Of a stretch of DNA of 64,000 nt, positions 46,089 through 57,771 are shown in pieces; positions within the stretch are counted from its first letter, which is position 1, and every line of letters starts with the position of its first letter. Both the position numbers and the translations under genes were made by a program. The stretch is taken from assembly GCA_963920525.1 (NCBI GenBank), contig OY986435.1, positions 265,131,299 to 265,195,298 on the forward strand, written 5' to 3'. Origin of the DNA: Dichetophora obliterata (lineage: Eukaryota; Arthropoda; Insecta; Diptera; Sciomyzidae). Below the pieces are notes generated by a model, which saw only the letters and a program-made list of their open reading frames with translations, ran no database searches and was not told where the DNA came from.

Positions 46089-47269
46089 TAACTACACAAC
46101 ATGGCTGTCGCATTATATTGAGAGAAGCTCTCTCGACAAAGAGAGAAAAGCTTTGTTTGCTGTTATATCCCTATCGGAAATTTTAAAGTGCTTTATTCAA
46201 AAGAAAGTAAAAAGGTCTTCACTCTGCCTATGAGTAGTGCTTTTGAAAAGTGCTTTGCTCCCGCTACAAATTCAGCTTAAAAAAAGCTGTTTGCTTTCGA
46301 GATTCTTCGTTCCTTTTCGTTATCTACTCTGCTGACTAATCGTACTCTCATCACTAACATTGCTTGTTGTTTTCTCATCATTATTCATCACTAGTATATG
46401 CAAAAAGTTTAATTCGTGAAAAGTATTGCAGCAATATAGTAAAAAAATAAGGTTAAATCGTTTATAAAGTGTTAAATTGTAATGTTTTCATAAAAAAGGT
46501 AAATTTCATAAAATAAAACTAGTGGCAAGTGGTTTGGATATTCAAAACGTAAATTTAAAATATTACATCAAGCAAAAATATACGCCATCGAAAATGAAGT
46601 CGCGAATGCAGGTGCGAACAAAGAAGGTGCTCTTTCCGAAGGGAGTGCAAAGCGCTTTTTTGAATCACTTTTCATAGCGAGAGCAAAGGTCTTTTTTCCA
46701 ATGACACTACAATGTTAAATAAAGCTCTATTTAAAGCGAGAACAAAGCGCTATTGTACTTTTGAAAGTGGTTTCGAATGTAGCTGGTTGAATTTAGGCAT
46801 CAAATAAAATGCGTGATTTTGCAATAATTAAAAAATACATTTTTCGAAAAACTTGGTAAGCTATAACACTCTATATTATCATAGGAATCGAATAAAAAAA
46901 AGAATTACTAAAATCGGTTCAGCGGTTTTCGAGCTTATTCTGGATCAAATTTCGTGAGTCTCCTTTTATATAATAGTATAGATAACAAAAACTTTACTTG
47001 GCTCAGTTTAATCGATACACAAATTTTTGACAAATGGATGATTACATTGCTTTTCAACAACACTCTCAATCTGACCCTCTCCGATTTGGTTTATTAGGTG
47101 CTATGTTGAACATAAATTTTAAGGTAAGTTTACTTTGAAATTTATTTCAATAGTGTTCCCATTGTCGTCCCAGGCTGAAATTTTAAGAGAACTTAGATAA
47201 ACTATCATAAATATATATATATATATTTTCCAAAATTTTAGAATTCACTTTCATCAAAAGTATTTTTGA

Positions 47270-47895
47270 AGTGAAAACTTCTTTAGGCGCGTTGAACGAT
47301 TTTAGTAGAGGGTAAATAGGGTAAATCTTTGGTTTGCGTCATCGTATTTTTCCGAGGAACTCTCGTCATCAATACAGACAGCAAAGATAACAAGATAGGA
47401 AAATTAGAAAACATAACCTCAAAAAATGTTTGCATGTATTTGTGCATAAAAATATCAACAATTATCGTCTCTTGTTCCTAATCGGCCGCAAGCTCACAAA
47501 GAAATAACTTGGCAACTCCTGAAATTAATGCATATACATAATCTGTTTGTTAGTATATAAATACTTAAGTGAGGTTGCAATAAGATGTTTGCAACCAAAA
47601 CTTATTATTAATTCGCTTTATATTGGTCTATATATGCTTTTAAAGTTTGGAAATTTCTTCAGTTGTTGTATTTGTCAACATTTTTGAAATATTTGCTTTA
47701 CTTAAACAGCTGCTATGCATGGTGAGATTTAAAAATGGAGCGATCTTCTTCTTTTTCTGATTTTTTCTGCTGGAACTTAGTTTGCAAACAAGAAAAAATA
47801 ATGTATGGATTGAGTGTTTTAACATTTTGACAAACAAAGTTTGACAATTTTCACACTTGTTGTATTTGTCAGTGGCTTTTTATTTTCACCACTAG
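47270..47895. repeat. Block C of the composite repeat
   Basis: Inverted match to about 11920-12515. Shared text (as read here) includes CTTTAGGCGCGTTGAACGAT, CCTGAAATTAATGCATATA, TAAGATGTTTGCAACCAAAA and CAGTGGCTTTTTATTTTCAC. Differences include small indels, so the two copies separated some time ago. Confidence 0.75.
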
Positions 47896-47928
47896 AGTTG
47901 CCAACTATTATTTTTTCACTGCTACCAG

Positions 47929-48826
47929 GCAAACAGAAAGCATAGCAAGCAAAATACGGTTTATTTTCTGACGCCGATTCGTTCCTTTAACGTTGCGCAA
48001 CCGCTGTGAACATTTCCATTCTCACTGCGTTGTTGATGTAGATTGGAAATGTAATTGTTGTTGTACAGTTAGCTGAAATTTTTTTAGACTTTTTTAGCTA
48101 CAGTCGGCATATGACAACTGATTTATTTTAGATAAGAGTTTAAATCAATTTTTGAAATTTTGTATAAATGGCTGAAACTATTTCCTTTAACTAAATGTAC
48201 TACCATATCAAAAATATATACATATAATTCATATAATTTTTTAAATTATTTCATTATTGAATTAATTTAAAAATTTTAATTTTTTTCATATCTTTTTATA
48301 TAATAACACAATATACATGCACGCTATATATAGTTTGTGTTGTGTATGTAAATAAGAATATATAAGAAATAGATATAGTATATAAATTATATATAATTTC
48401 ATATAATAATAGAATTTTGTATAAAAAAAGGTGTTGCTTCTCGTGTCTTACTTGTCGTTTGTTTGCGTTTTCGATTTACAACATTAGGCGGTAAGAAATA
48501 GAACGCTTATGATAAGCAGACTGTAGTTATTAAATTACAACTGTAAATATAAATTTATTTTGCAGATTTTTGTGTAAGTGTTTTTATGTACATTTATATA
48601 AAGCGTTATAAAAATACTTCGATTGTCATATGCCGACTGTAGCTACAAAAACATCTACAAAAAAATTCAAGCTGACTGCACAACAACAAGTATCAAGCAA
48701 ATCTACAACAAAAACGCAGAGAGAATGATATGATCACAGCGATATCGCAGCGTTAGAGGGGATGAACCGAATTGGCGGCGAAAATAAATAGCACTTTGCT
48801 TGCTATTTTTTCTGCTTGCCTGCTAG
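47929..48826. mobile_element. Long-TIR element, copy R1
   Basis: The ends CAGGCAAACAGAAAGCATAG and (inverted) CAGGCAAGCAGAAAAAATAG open long arms containing GTTGCGCAACCGC or a variant, TTGTTGTTGT and GTAGCTACAG or GCTACAGTCGGCATATGAC, symmetric about an AT-rich core near 48350. It is present only in this copy of the composite, so it inserted or duplicated after the split. Confidence 0.7.
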
Positions 48827-48959
48827 CAAGATCTAAAGTGGAGGCATTAAAAGAGACTTCACGACAGTCAAACAAAATACAAATATGAAAAAATTTAAAT
48901 TTCATTTTATTTCAGCAGGTAGCTCTGAAGTCTCTTTTAATGCCTCTTTCCATTTGAGA

Positions 48960-49900
48960 TCTTGCTGGCAGGCAAACAGAAAATATAGCATGCAAAGTAC
49001 TGTATATTTTACGCAGCCAATTCGGTTCATCCCCTCTAAAGCTGCGCAACCGCTGGGATCTTGTCATTCTCTTTGCGTTGTTGTTGTTAATTTGCTAAGT
49101 AGTTACTGTTGTACAGTAAGCTTTAATTTTTTGTAGATGTTTATTTGTAGCTACAGTAAGCATATTACATCGAACTAATTTAGAAAACAGTTTATACATA
49201 TGAATTAAAGAGAATATATAATATTCGTAAATCTATTTGTTTTTAGTAAAAGTGTTACCGTATCGGAAATACATACATACATATATATACATATATATAG
49301 TTCATATATATGAACAATTTAACTCATTGAGGAAATTTAAAGAGTATTTATGTATATTTATATAATAACAATTACGTAATAAGCCTGCAAAATAATTAAT
49401 ATTTTCAGTATTAATGGGATAACTAAAGTCTGCTTATCCTATGCATTTTTTTTTAAACGGAGTGGCATCAATTTCTTATATGAATTATATATAATTTATA
49501 TGCTATAGATATTTCTTAATTTTGTAATATTCTATTTTTAATACACAACGCAATATAGAAATGGTGAACATGTATATTGTGTTAGTGTCATATATAAATA
49601 TATATAAATAAGCTTTAATTTTTTATATTAATTCAATAATGAAATAATTTAAATAAATTACTTAAATTATATGTATTTTTGATATGGTAATACTTTTGCT
49701 TAAAATAAATATTTTAAGTAGTATATAAAAAATTTAATAAATTGCTATAAGCTCTTAACAAAAATAATTCTAATATCATTTGCCGACTGTAGCTACACAA
49801 TTAGAATTCACAACATCTACAAAAAATTTCCAGCTAAATGCGTCAACAACAATGACCAAGGAAATCTACAAACAAGGACGCACAGAGAAGAACAAGATCA
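48960..49900. mobile_element. Long-TIR element, copy R2
   Basis: The inverted counterpart of 10128-10945, beginning GCAGGCAAACAGAAAATATA and carrying GCGCAACCGCTGGGATCTT, GTAGCTACAGTAAGCATAT and, at the other arm, TTGCCGACTGTAGCTACAC. The AT-rich centre includes CATATATATGAAC-type sequence at about 49290. Confidence 0.7.
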
Positions 49901-51707
49901 TGGCGGAACTCTTAGAAATTTTTGATTTTCATCCAACATGTAGTATGAGCTGCAGTATGAGCTTTCGCACATTCCATGCGCAACATGTCCATGCGACCTG
50001 TCAAATCCATCCTACATGAAGCATAGTCCGAAACCCTATATTAGCATGACAATTCTTATATAGCAGTAAGGCGGTCGTGGCAGGACAACGTCTTCCAGGG
50101 AATATTAATATTTTATGTGTAGGTTTTCGCTTCGGTCGGCAGTCCCCTCACTGCTATACTTTTTTTTTAACTTTTATGCAAAAATAAATAACGTTAATAT
50201 TTGAGAAATATTTAAGTTTTGTTAAGCAAAATAAGCCTTTTGAAAATATCTTTAATATGAATCTAAAATCGTTGCTCTATCTCAAACTTAACCGAAGTAA
50301 TGATCAATTGAAAAACAGTCCACAAGAAAAAAACCGATTTTTTTCAATTTTTGAGTACCCGTAACTCAGTAACCACTCGAAAAAAATAAAAATTACAAAT
50401 TGATTTTCTAAATTGTAGCCAACACTACGTGTATGCAAAGTTTAAACAAAATCGGAGAGGGTCAGATTGAGAATTTAATTTTTTTTGTCAAAAAGCAATG
50501 GAATCACTCAATTATTTGTTTAAGGGAACCCAAATAGAATTGAACAAAAAACGAAATTTTTTTAAAAAATATATCAACTGTGTCACAGCATAGACAAAAT
50601 TGAGTCTCTTTCCTCAATCTTTTGTTAATGTTTTATTTATGCGTTCACTTGCTTGATCGTAATAGAGACTGTGAGTGAATTTTAATTTTTTTTAAATTGG
50701 GACTTTGAATTTTTATTTTTGGCATATGGCAGCAACCACTGTGCACACGTACGCTTGTGTTTTTGACATTGTCGAGTCCTCATAGGTTACTGTCACGATT
50801 GCCACTTGCTTTTTTTTTGTACCAAATTATCCGGAAAAATGTACCAAACAGGACAAAAATGTACCAATTCTTTTTTTTTTAATATGACAGTTTGATAACA
50901 GTTATTACAATAATTCACTAGTGTTTATTTGTGTACATACGAAACATAACAAAAATATTAATAAGCATATACGCTATTAACAAAAAAATAAAAACATTAA
51001 AATTTTTATTTTGCAGACCAAATATAATGAGATTCATTGCGTTCGACGCACCACTCTTTAGAGAGCATTCTGTTGTTTAGGGTTTTATATTCCAATTTAT
51101 TTATAAGCTTAGTTTTAATCAGGTTTAAATCAAAAAATTCAGGTAGAGCAGCTGCTGAGCTATATAGAAGGCACATCAGACTATTTAAAAATTGGTAAAA
51201 TCATTAAATCAAATTTCTGCCAATCCATTCTTCATGACCCTCAATTTTACCCAATATTTAGGCAACGTTATAACAATTTTAAAATGTAACATTTGTAAGC
51301 TGAAAAAGATTCTACTGAGTCAAAATAACGTTAGGGTCGCATTCTATAAGATGATGCAAATTATTAATTTATGGCAATAACGAAATTTGGTTTTCTGACA
51401 TAACTTGTGAAGATGTTATTATATTCCAATCTTTCAAATCTTCTCTTCCAAAATTGAGCCTGTATTGTTTTAAAAATTGTGTATATAATCTGTGAAAATA
51501 GGAACAATTTTCTGAGTGGAGATATGTTTCTGCTTTGGTGCCAATCCTCACTAAACATCTTCAAGTCTAAAAAAATGTCTTTGGTCATTAATATTAAAAT
51601 TTTGTAAACAGTTGCTTCATTTTATGAAATCGTTACTCATGTAGTTACATAACAGTAGTTTAAAATTAATTTCTTACTGTGAGCACAAAAATTAGAGCCT
51701 TATAATA

Positions 51708-52228
51708 TGTTTCCATCTGCTCGAAATCTTGAGATTTTGTGAGATTTCGTAAAATCCATATTGAAGTCAACAGAGTTCTCTTTACAAGATTTTAAAATCT
51801 TGTGATTTCAACAAAATCTCATATAATGCAATGCGGTATCCCTGAAAAAATATATCAGTATGCAGCACTATTCAGCTTATGTCAAATTTTTCATATTAAC
51901 ACTTGGCAATGACAGCTTGTTAATTATTTTAAAAAAAACCATAACAATAATAAAAATCAAAAATGCAAAATAAAGGAAATATGAAAATAAAAATACTTGG
52001 AGCTTCAGTGAGGAGCAATTGCTAGTAGCAATTTGGAGAAAAAATTTAAGAGCTCCGAAAATAACAAAAGAAATGCAACAACGCAATTGCTCCTTCACGA
52101 TTTGCTCATTCTTAAATTAATCAAATGAAGTCTTAGTTGTCAAATGAAATCTAGTGTCATGACATGCCAGATGGAAACACTTTGAAATCACTTTTTTAAT
52201 ATTGCAAGATTTTGAGCAGATGGAAACA
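51708..52228. mobile_element. 521-bp MITE, TGTTTCCATCTGCTC ends
   Basis: TGTTTCCATCTGCTC at the left is exactly inverted at the right, followed by AAATCTTG on both. TA lies outside each end (51706-51707, 52229-52230). The phrase CAGATGGAAACA also recurs inside at about 52168, suggesting a duplicated or nested end. Interior frames are short. Confidence 0.8.
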
Positions 52229-52826
52229 TAGTATTACATTTAGGGATTGGAGTTCTGTGTTTAAATTTTTAATGATTTTTAACAGAAATCCAACCAACTA
52301 TGAAATTCTGTAATGTAAATCAAATTATACCAATTAATTTTTGATCGTTATTTTTTCGATCAGAAATTTAAATCATATGGAATGAACATATTAAATGAAC
52401 AATTTAAAGGAATTCTGAACTGAGGAATGCACAGAAATAGAAAACATTGCGTCTGTTCTTATTGCTCAAATTAGCTCCTCAAAATTGATTTGATTTTTAT
52501 TTTTGATTGAAAAAATATCGATCAATGATTGATGTTTATTTCCGATCGAAGAAATAGCGGTCTAAAAATAATTGGTATAGTTTGATTTATATTATAAAAA
52601 TCATGGCACATAAAATTATGTCCAAAATTAATTCTGCAGCTTATAGGCATACGTGATTCGACTATATTCAAATATATATAACAATAACTTTTTATATGTG
52701 ATCATTACATTAAAAAATTTAAAAATAACGATCATTTTGGGTCCCTGATTTTTAATATATATGACAAGAAAAGCATATAAACTCTCAACTTTTAAAACTG
52801 AATACAATGCAAGTTTTCACTTAATA

Positions 52827-53281
52827 CAGTGATGTGCGGCGTAGAGAACATGATGTCGACAATTTTTGTGACGGTGTCGACAATACTTGTGACGGTGTCG
52901 ACAATACTATTGTCGACGGTGTCGAGAATGTCGTGTAGACAATTGCTTTAAACGACGTGTAGATAATTAATGTAAAAGGCTGCATGTTTATTGTAATATT
53001 TAATTAAATTGAGTCCAAGTTCGAAGTATTCCTTATTTTTACGCCTTCTGGGCATGGCTTTTTTTGTTTAATTGTAAAATTTGTTACTTTGTGTTAATTA
53101 AACGACTTTTCAAAAGGTTTTAAAAATCAGCATAATCTAAATGGAACTTGCATTTTCGCAGTGTTGCATTTTGTTGACATTGCTTACACAATTCTCGACA
53201 TTGTCTACATTGTCGACACATTCTGCATTGTCGACACCAAAATGTCGACAATTAAAGACGACGCGTCGAGGAACATAACTG
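52827..53281. mobile_element. 455-bp hAT-type MITE packed with TGTCGACA
   Basis: The left CAGTGATGTGCGGCG and inverted right CAGTTATGTTCCTCGACGCG start with CAG. The 8-bp ACTTAATA (52819-52826) and ACTTAACA (53282-53289) differ at one base. Near each end the palindrome GTCGAC recurs: at the left in a 20-bp tandem GTCGACAATACTTGTGACGG, at the right as spaced TGTCGACA / CGACATTG units. Subterminal repeats like these are transposase-binding sites in known hAT elements; here that role is inferred. Confidence 0.82.
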
Positions 53282-53502
53282 ACTTAACATAACCTTGAAC
53301 ATTTCTCGAACCGTTCTACCAAATTTTGCTTTTTGAAACTGTAAATTTTTTACAAAATTTACCAACTCGAAAAATAGTGTACTAAAGGACCAAGTTAAAA
53401 TAAATGTACCAATTTTTGTACAATTGTACCAAAACGGCAACCGTGGTTACTGTTAACATTCTCAATGCTTCCGTGCATAATATTTTTTTATAAACACAAT
53501 TA

Positions 53503-53893
53503 GGCAGTTCACAAGGCCTCTCTTATGCCGTATATCAAAGTTTTGCAAAACACGACACATGTGGTGAGCATTCCTTTATCTTTGTATCGTTGTATGTCAT
53601 ATTTCTACAACATAAATGAACAAATATTTTTATAATTCGCTTTTTTCAAACTTAATTTACCTGAAAATCGTGGTTTGCTTCAATTTTGCCGGCGTTTACT
53701 GCAGAAACTTCTAAGCAAATTAAAAAAATGGAAACAAAAACAGCTAATAGATAGCACTCTCAGTAAACATAGCTCGTAGGGTTGTACTTGTCCTATCTCA
53801 ATTTTGCATGTGAGACAACAATAGTCTTGGCACAACAATCGTGTTGGCACAACAAATAGAACAATTGAACAATACGACACCTTGTGAATTGCC
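53503..53893. mobile_element. 391-bp MITE, GGCAGTTCACAAGG ends
   Basis: GGCAGTTCACAAGG and inverted GGCAATTCACAAGG are TIRs, with TA outside both (53501-53502, 53894-53895). Ends resemble the MITEs at 19793, 21096 and 56372, suggesting a common transposase source. No coding content. Confidence 0.75.
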
Positions 53894-54208
53894 TAAATAT
53901 TTCAGACAAAATGATTGCTTAACTAAATTTGACAGTGCAAAATTCACAAATCACAAAAAACACTGAATTGTTAAAGCTATCACTCACAAATTCCCGAAAG
54001 ATGGCGCTCAAATATTTGTTTGAGTGCCAAATGACATATGTACCATTCAAGAGCGGTTTGTTTGAATGGGAAATTCGGTGAATAAGCTTTTTACGCCTGG
54101 TTTTGTGATTTGCTTTAGTGAAATCTCAAAAGTGACACTTTTCTCTGACACAGTTTTCTTAGTATTGATGCTGCTTTTATATTGCGTCTAACTGAAGCTC
54201 AAGTACTA

Positions 54209-54474
54209 ACCAAAATAGACGAAACTAGACGAGAGTGTTTGCACTCGTTTCGTCTGTTTTGACACTTAACCCAAAATGAAATGATTTGCTCAACTCGTCT
54301 GAAACAGCTGATCAATTGCAAACAGAGTGTCTTTTATTTATAAACTCCTTTTGTCAAACCGTTTCGGTCAGTTTTTATGAGTTGACGTGTGTCTATTTTG
54401 GACAGCAACATTGAGTTGCATTTAAGCGAATATTTTCGTCTTTACTCGTTACGTAGCAACTCGTCTATTTTGGT
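54209..54474. mobile_element. 266-bp MITE, ACCAAAATAGACGA ends
   Basis: ACCAAAATAGACGA and its exact inverse are flanked by TA (54207-54208, 54475-54476). Subterminal ACTCGT / ACGAGT motifs are repeated on both strands. Confidence 0.8.
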
Positions 54475-54476
54475 TA

Positions 54477-55979
54477 GGCCTTATGTTGCGGCAGATCACA
54501 ATAATCTATTTAAAGATTACGTATTGGCTGTCCTACATACTTAGTAGCTATCCAAACAGCATAAGTAAACAAAAATATAAAAAAGATGTTGCTTCCACTT
54601 ACTACACGTTGTCATCAGTATCATTAAGTAGGAGTTTTTTTTATGCGAATGCGTTTGTGTTCTCGTTGGTACAAATATTTTTGGTTTTTCATAGCGCGAA
54701 GGAAAAATAAACATTTGACCACAAGTGCGTTGACAACAAAGATGACATTAATTAATATGGAATTAATTAACGCTGGCAAGGTATCTTATATGCTTGTTAA
54801 TTTTGATTCGTATTTGTACTTTAAAATATTTAATTAACTTTTTGTTATTTTAATTTTTTTAATGTTAAAATTATTTTAGTAAAAAGAAACCATTAAATAA
54901 TCATAGAGTTGAACCTGTGAAAAAGTTTCGCTTCTCTCGTGTGTGTAATGACGCATCTGTTTTTTTTTATTTAACTTTCATATTTTTGTAAAATTTCGTA
55001 CCTTTTGACAAATGTGACAGTTAAATTTTACGTATGTTCTCTCATGTTTCTGTGAAAAACCAGTGAATTCCAAATGAAAAACATTTCATGCTTATTTATT
55101 TAGCGAAACAGAACTACGCCTCTCTAATTATTTTGCAAAAAAAAATGTCCACACTTTGGACTGTGTCCATGTCCATACCACTTCGCTCTGACCTTACAAT
55201 TGTATTCTTCTTCTTCGCTGTGAGTTTCTTTGAGTTTTATTGAAATGTTGTTGTTTCCTTTATTTGTGTGTAAACTGGGATAGTTTTTATTTCTTTTCTT
55301 CTTCTGTAACAACTTAAATAAGTCGTTAGATGTACGCGTAAAAGTTATGAATTCACTTAAGTTTATGATTATAGATCTGCCAACATCAAGCGACAGATAA
55401 CATTTTTTTTTTATATTTCATTCTCGAAATGTCACACAGTACTTTTAAATGTCTGTCTAAGATGCTGCCATCATCTTCCACGCAATTCATCCATCTACCC
55501 AGCCATCCATCCATCCAGTCATTCAACCAACTTTTGCGTTTCTCTCTGTAGGAAAAAAAGCAAAAAAAATAATTTCCACTTTGGACTCCATGCTATAACC
55601 TCAAGTAAAACTTGATATGTTGCACAGATACTCAAAGCATAAGACGACGACGAATAAAACAGTGCAGAGGTTCGTAAGAAAGAATGTACGAGTAAGTAAG
55701 TGAAATGGATGATTATATCATAACAAAGTGTTATACTTTATGCGGCCATTGACCATGAAACCATGAAGTTGCGTGCAGTGTTGCCAAGTCAATGCTTTAA
55801 GCACGACGTCTAGTGTTTTTAGATTTTGCGATACGCTTTATTTAAAAATATGCACTTAATTTAGTGCATTTGTAATCTAGTCTCAGTGTTTTCAGTGCTT
55901 TTCTATTGTAAGCCCAAAAATATGAATTTATAGCCCTGAACCCAAAAACTTAAATCTGGTTCAAATCTTTCTTAATTAA
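54477..55979. other. No feature recognised
   Basis: AT-rich sequence with scattered short frames. A CATCCATC-type run lies near 55490-55525. No gene or element end recognised. Confidence 0.4.
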
Positions 55980-56371
55980 CTTATCAACAGACCTGTAAAA
56001 TAAGTGCAAGTAAAAGTACAAGTACCTAGGTACTTAAAAAATAAGTATAAGTACTTATATAATTATACTTGACATTTTCGAGTTCAAGTACTGTACTTTC
56101 AAGTATTTCTCAAGTACTTTGTTAAGTACTTGGTGAATTTTGTACAATATTCTTTCAAAAAATAAAAATGCATGAGTTTGTTAAAGATTTCAGCAACTTC
56201 TTATTATTTTTAAATGTAAAAAATCAGTAAGAAAACCTTTTAAATATCATTTCAAGTTTATTAGTGTTGGCCTTCATCAAAACAAATTTTTCAAAAAAAA
56301 AAATCTGTTAAAGATGGCTTCTGGGATCCAATGTACTTAAGAATCTAGTATAAATTACATTAAAAACAATA

Positions 56372-56528
56372 GGGCAGTTCACGATCTTGTTGCATCGTTG
56401 CAAATGCTAAATAAACAGCTTTTACAGAAACAAAAAGCATATGTTGCAAAAGCTTTTCAATGCTTTTTGTTTTTGTAAAAGCTGTTTATTTTGCATTTGC
56501 AACGATGCAACAAGATCGTGAACTGCCC
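56372..56528. mobile_element. 157-bp hairpin MITE, GGGCAGTTCACGATC ends
   Basis: Two arms of about 68 bp are nearly perfect inverses (GGGCAGTTCACGATCTTGTT, GCATCGTTGCAAATGC, ATAAACAGCTTTTACA, AACAAAAAGCA) around a short loop. TA lies outside both ends (56370-56371, 56529-56530). The very high arm identity suggests recent insertion, the last event in this nest. Confidence 0.9.
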
Positions 56529-56702
56529 TAATAAGTAATACAGAATTATTCTCAAATTTTAACCAAAAAGCTAAAAAGAACGCTGTATTATTTCTTTGGT
56601 TTAAATTTTAGTACAGAAAAGTTTTAATTATGAGTTAGTTTTTGCAAAGTTAAATTTTAAGCCGCAAGGTTTTTTTAAATTTAAAAGGTCAAAGAACCAA
56701 AG

Positions 56703-57076
56703 CATGCGCCTTATACAAACAAGGTTTGGTCTTTGACCTGAAAAGAAAGAGATAGATTATTAACAGGAATTGATTGGAACCATGCGTGAATTATTGATTA
56801 GGCGAAACAACCGTGAAAGAAAATTTGAATTGCTTTTAACCGAGGCTAGTGTGTTATGCCTTAACCTCGCTTGGCAAGCATTTCCAGCAATTAGTTGTTC
56901 CTGTCCTTTTAATTCCAAATTGTCCACTATTTATTTGAGGATTTTTAGTTTTCCATAATTCTTAAATGTAGGAAAGAACAAAGAAAGTGAAAAGAACCAT
57001 GCCTGAGCCCGGATTCGAGCCAGGGACCTCTGGGTTGTTAGTCTTGCGCACTCTCCACTAGACTACAAAGGCCGAC
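56703..57076 (-). mobile_element. SINE A copy 2, uninterrupted
   Basis: On the minus strand the head begins GTCGGCCTTTGTAGTCTAGT, with B box GGCTCGAATCCGGGC and an anticodon-loop-like CTAACAA (valine-like if taken literally; low confidence). The body and tail match copy 1 across its whole length. AAGCATTT at 56876-56883 is the single, empty target of the insertion found in copy 1. It lies within the hAT-type element 55988-57347. Confidence 0.9.
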
Positions 57077-57401
57077 AAAAAATTTAGGTTTAAAATATTT
57101 AAATACTTAATAAAAGGTTATAAAATATGCAGTAATATTTTAATGGGACTAAAATTAAGTTCAAGATTTTTAACCGTGTACTTAAAATTATTTTAATTTT
57201 AGTGTTGTCACAATCACCAAATTCTTAACAAAGTACCTGAGAAATACTTGAAAGTAGAGTACTTGAAAATTTCAAGTATAAGTATAAGTATGTACTTGTA
57301 CTTACACGATACTGAATAAAGTATATACTTAGTCTATCACAGGTCTGCTTATTAATTAACTTTCTTTCAAACTTATAAAAATCTTAAATAAATAAATAAT
57401 A

Positions 57402-57572
57402 AATTGGCCATTTCAGCCATAAAAATTACTTTGAACGAGCTTCTATTGATCAATTGTTTTGTGCGTGTTATTAAATTTTTGTAAAATATTCTGGGTGAGC
57501 TGGAAATTAAACCCGCGCTACCGCGGTTCCTTATCTTACGGGCCACGCATTCTGCCTTATTAGACTACGGCC
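57402..57572 (-). mobile_element. SINE B, internally deleted copy
   Basis: On the minus strand the head starts GGCCGTAGTCTAATAAGGCA, with a B box GGGTTTAATTTCC, and joins directly to the 3' tail (AATTGATCAATAGAAGCTCG, TGAAATGGCCAATTTA) seen at 23760-23822. About 140 bp of body is absent relative to that copy. Confidence 0.8.
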
Positions 57573-57771
57573 GCCACAATAAAAACGATCCTTCTTTAAT
57601 AAGCATATCATAAAATGTTTGTTATTGTTATAAATTCACAGGTATAACAGAAATTCAGTTGAAAAAATTTAATTGTTGTTTCTATGTCCTTAATAATCCT
57701 GAAGTCTTAGGATACTGATCTTCCCAAATCACAAGAAATGCAATTCTACTACCGTTTGATACGCCCTCTTA

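Larger units (their letters stand above)
43831..46982 (-). mobile_element. Non-coding Helitron, 3.15 kb
   Basis: On the minus strand the element starts A|TCTATACTATTATATAAA at 46982 and ends with GCGGGTATTTGCTAG|T at 43831, preceded by a GC-rich GCAGGTGAAGCAGC stretch. Both the TC start, the CTAG end and the A/T flanks match Helitron rules. The interior has no Rep or helicase coding; it contains another Helitron 5'-like segment (45540-45838) and a MITE (45937-46088). Coordinates of the two ends are firm; that they belong to one insertion is inferred. Confidence 0.72.
47035..50520. mobile_element. 3.5-kb composite with CTGACCCTCTCCGATTT ends
   Basis: CTCAATCTGACCCTCTCCGA at 47066-47085 and its exact inverse near 50450-50470, each with an ATTGCTTTTx(C/G)A segment on the outer side, enclose the segment shared (inverted) with 9858-12520. 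The internal order is: block C (47270-47890), long-TIR copy R1 (47929-48826), long-TIR copy R2 (48960-49900), terminal hairpin (50040-50163). No coding sequence. Confidence 0.55.
50794..53445. mobile_element. 2.65-kb hAT-like element, GTTACTGT target duplication
   Basis: The left CACGATTGCC and inverted right CACGGTTGCC are followed on both sides by TTTGGTAC / TTTTGTACC sequence. The 8-bp GTTACTGT lies at 50786-50793 and 53446-53453, a perfect target duplication. It hosts a TA-flanked MITE (51708-52228) and a second hAT-type MITE (52827-53281). No transposase frame was recognised. Confidence 0.85.
55988..57347. mobile_element. 1.36-kb hAT-type element with AAGTAC-rich ends
   Basis: CAGACCTGT at the left and its exact inverse at the right are flanked by CTTATCAA (55980-55987) and CTTATTAA (57348-57355), an 8-bp duplication with one change. 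Both subterminal regions (to about 56150 and from about 57205) are dense in AAGTAC / GTACTT hexamers, probable binding repeats. It hosts a MITE at 56372-56528 and SINE A at 56703-57076. No transposase remains. Confidence 0.87.

Noticed and set aside
46100..46780. Repeated AAAGTGCTTT / AAAGCGCT motifs as a minisatellite or element
   Set aside because: Motifs are short and irregularly spaced; no boundary or period could be established.
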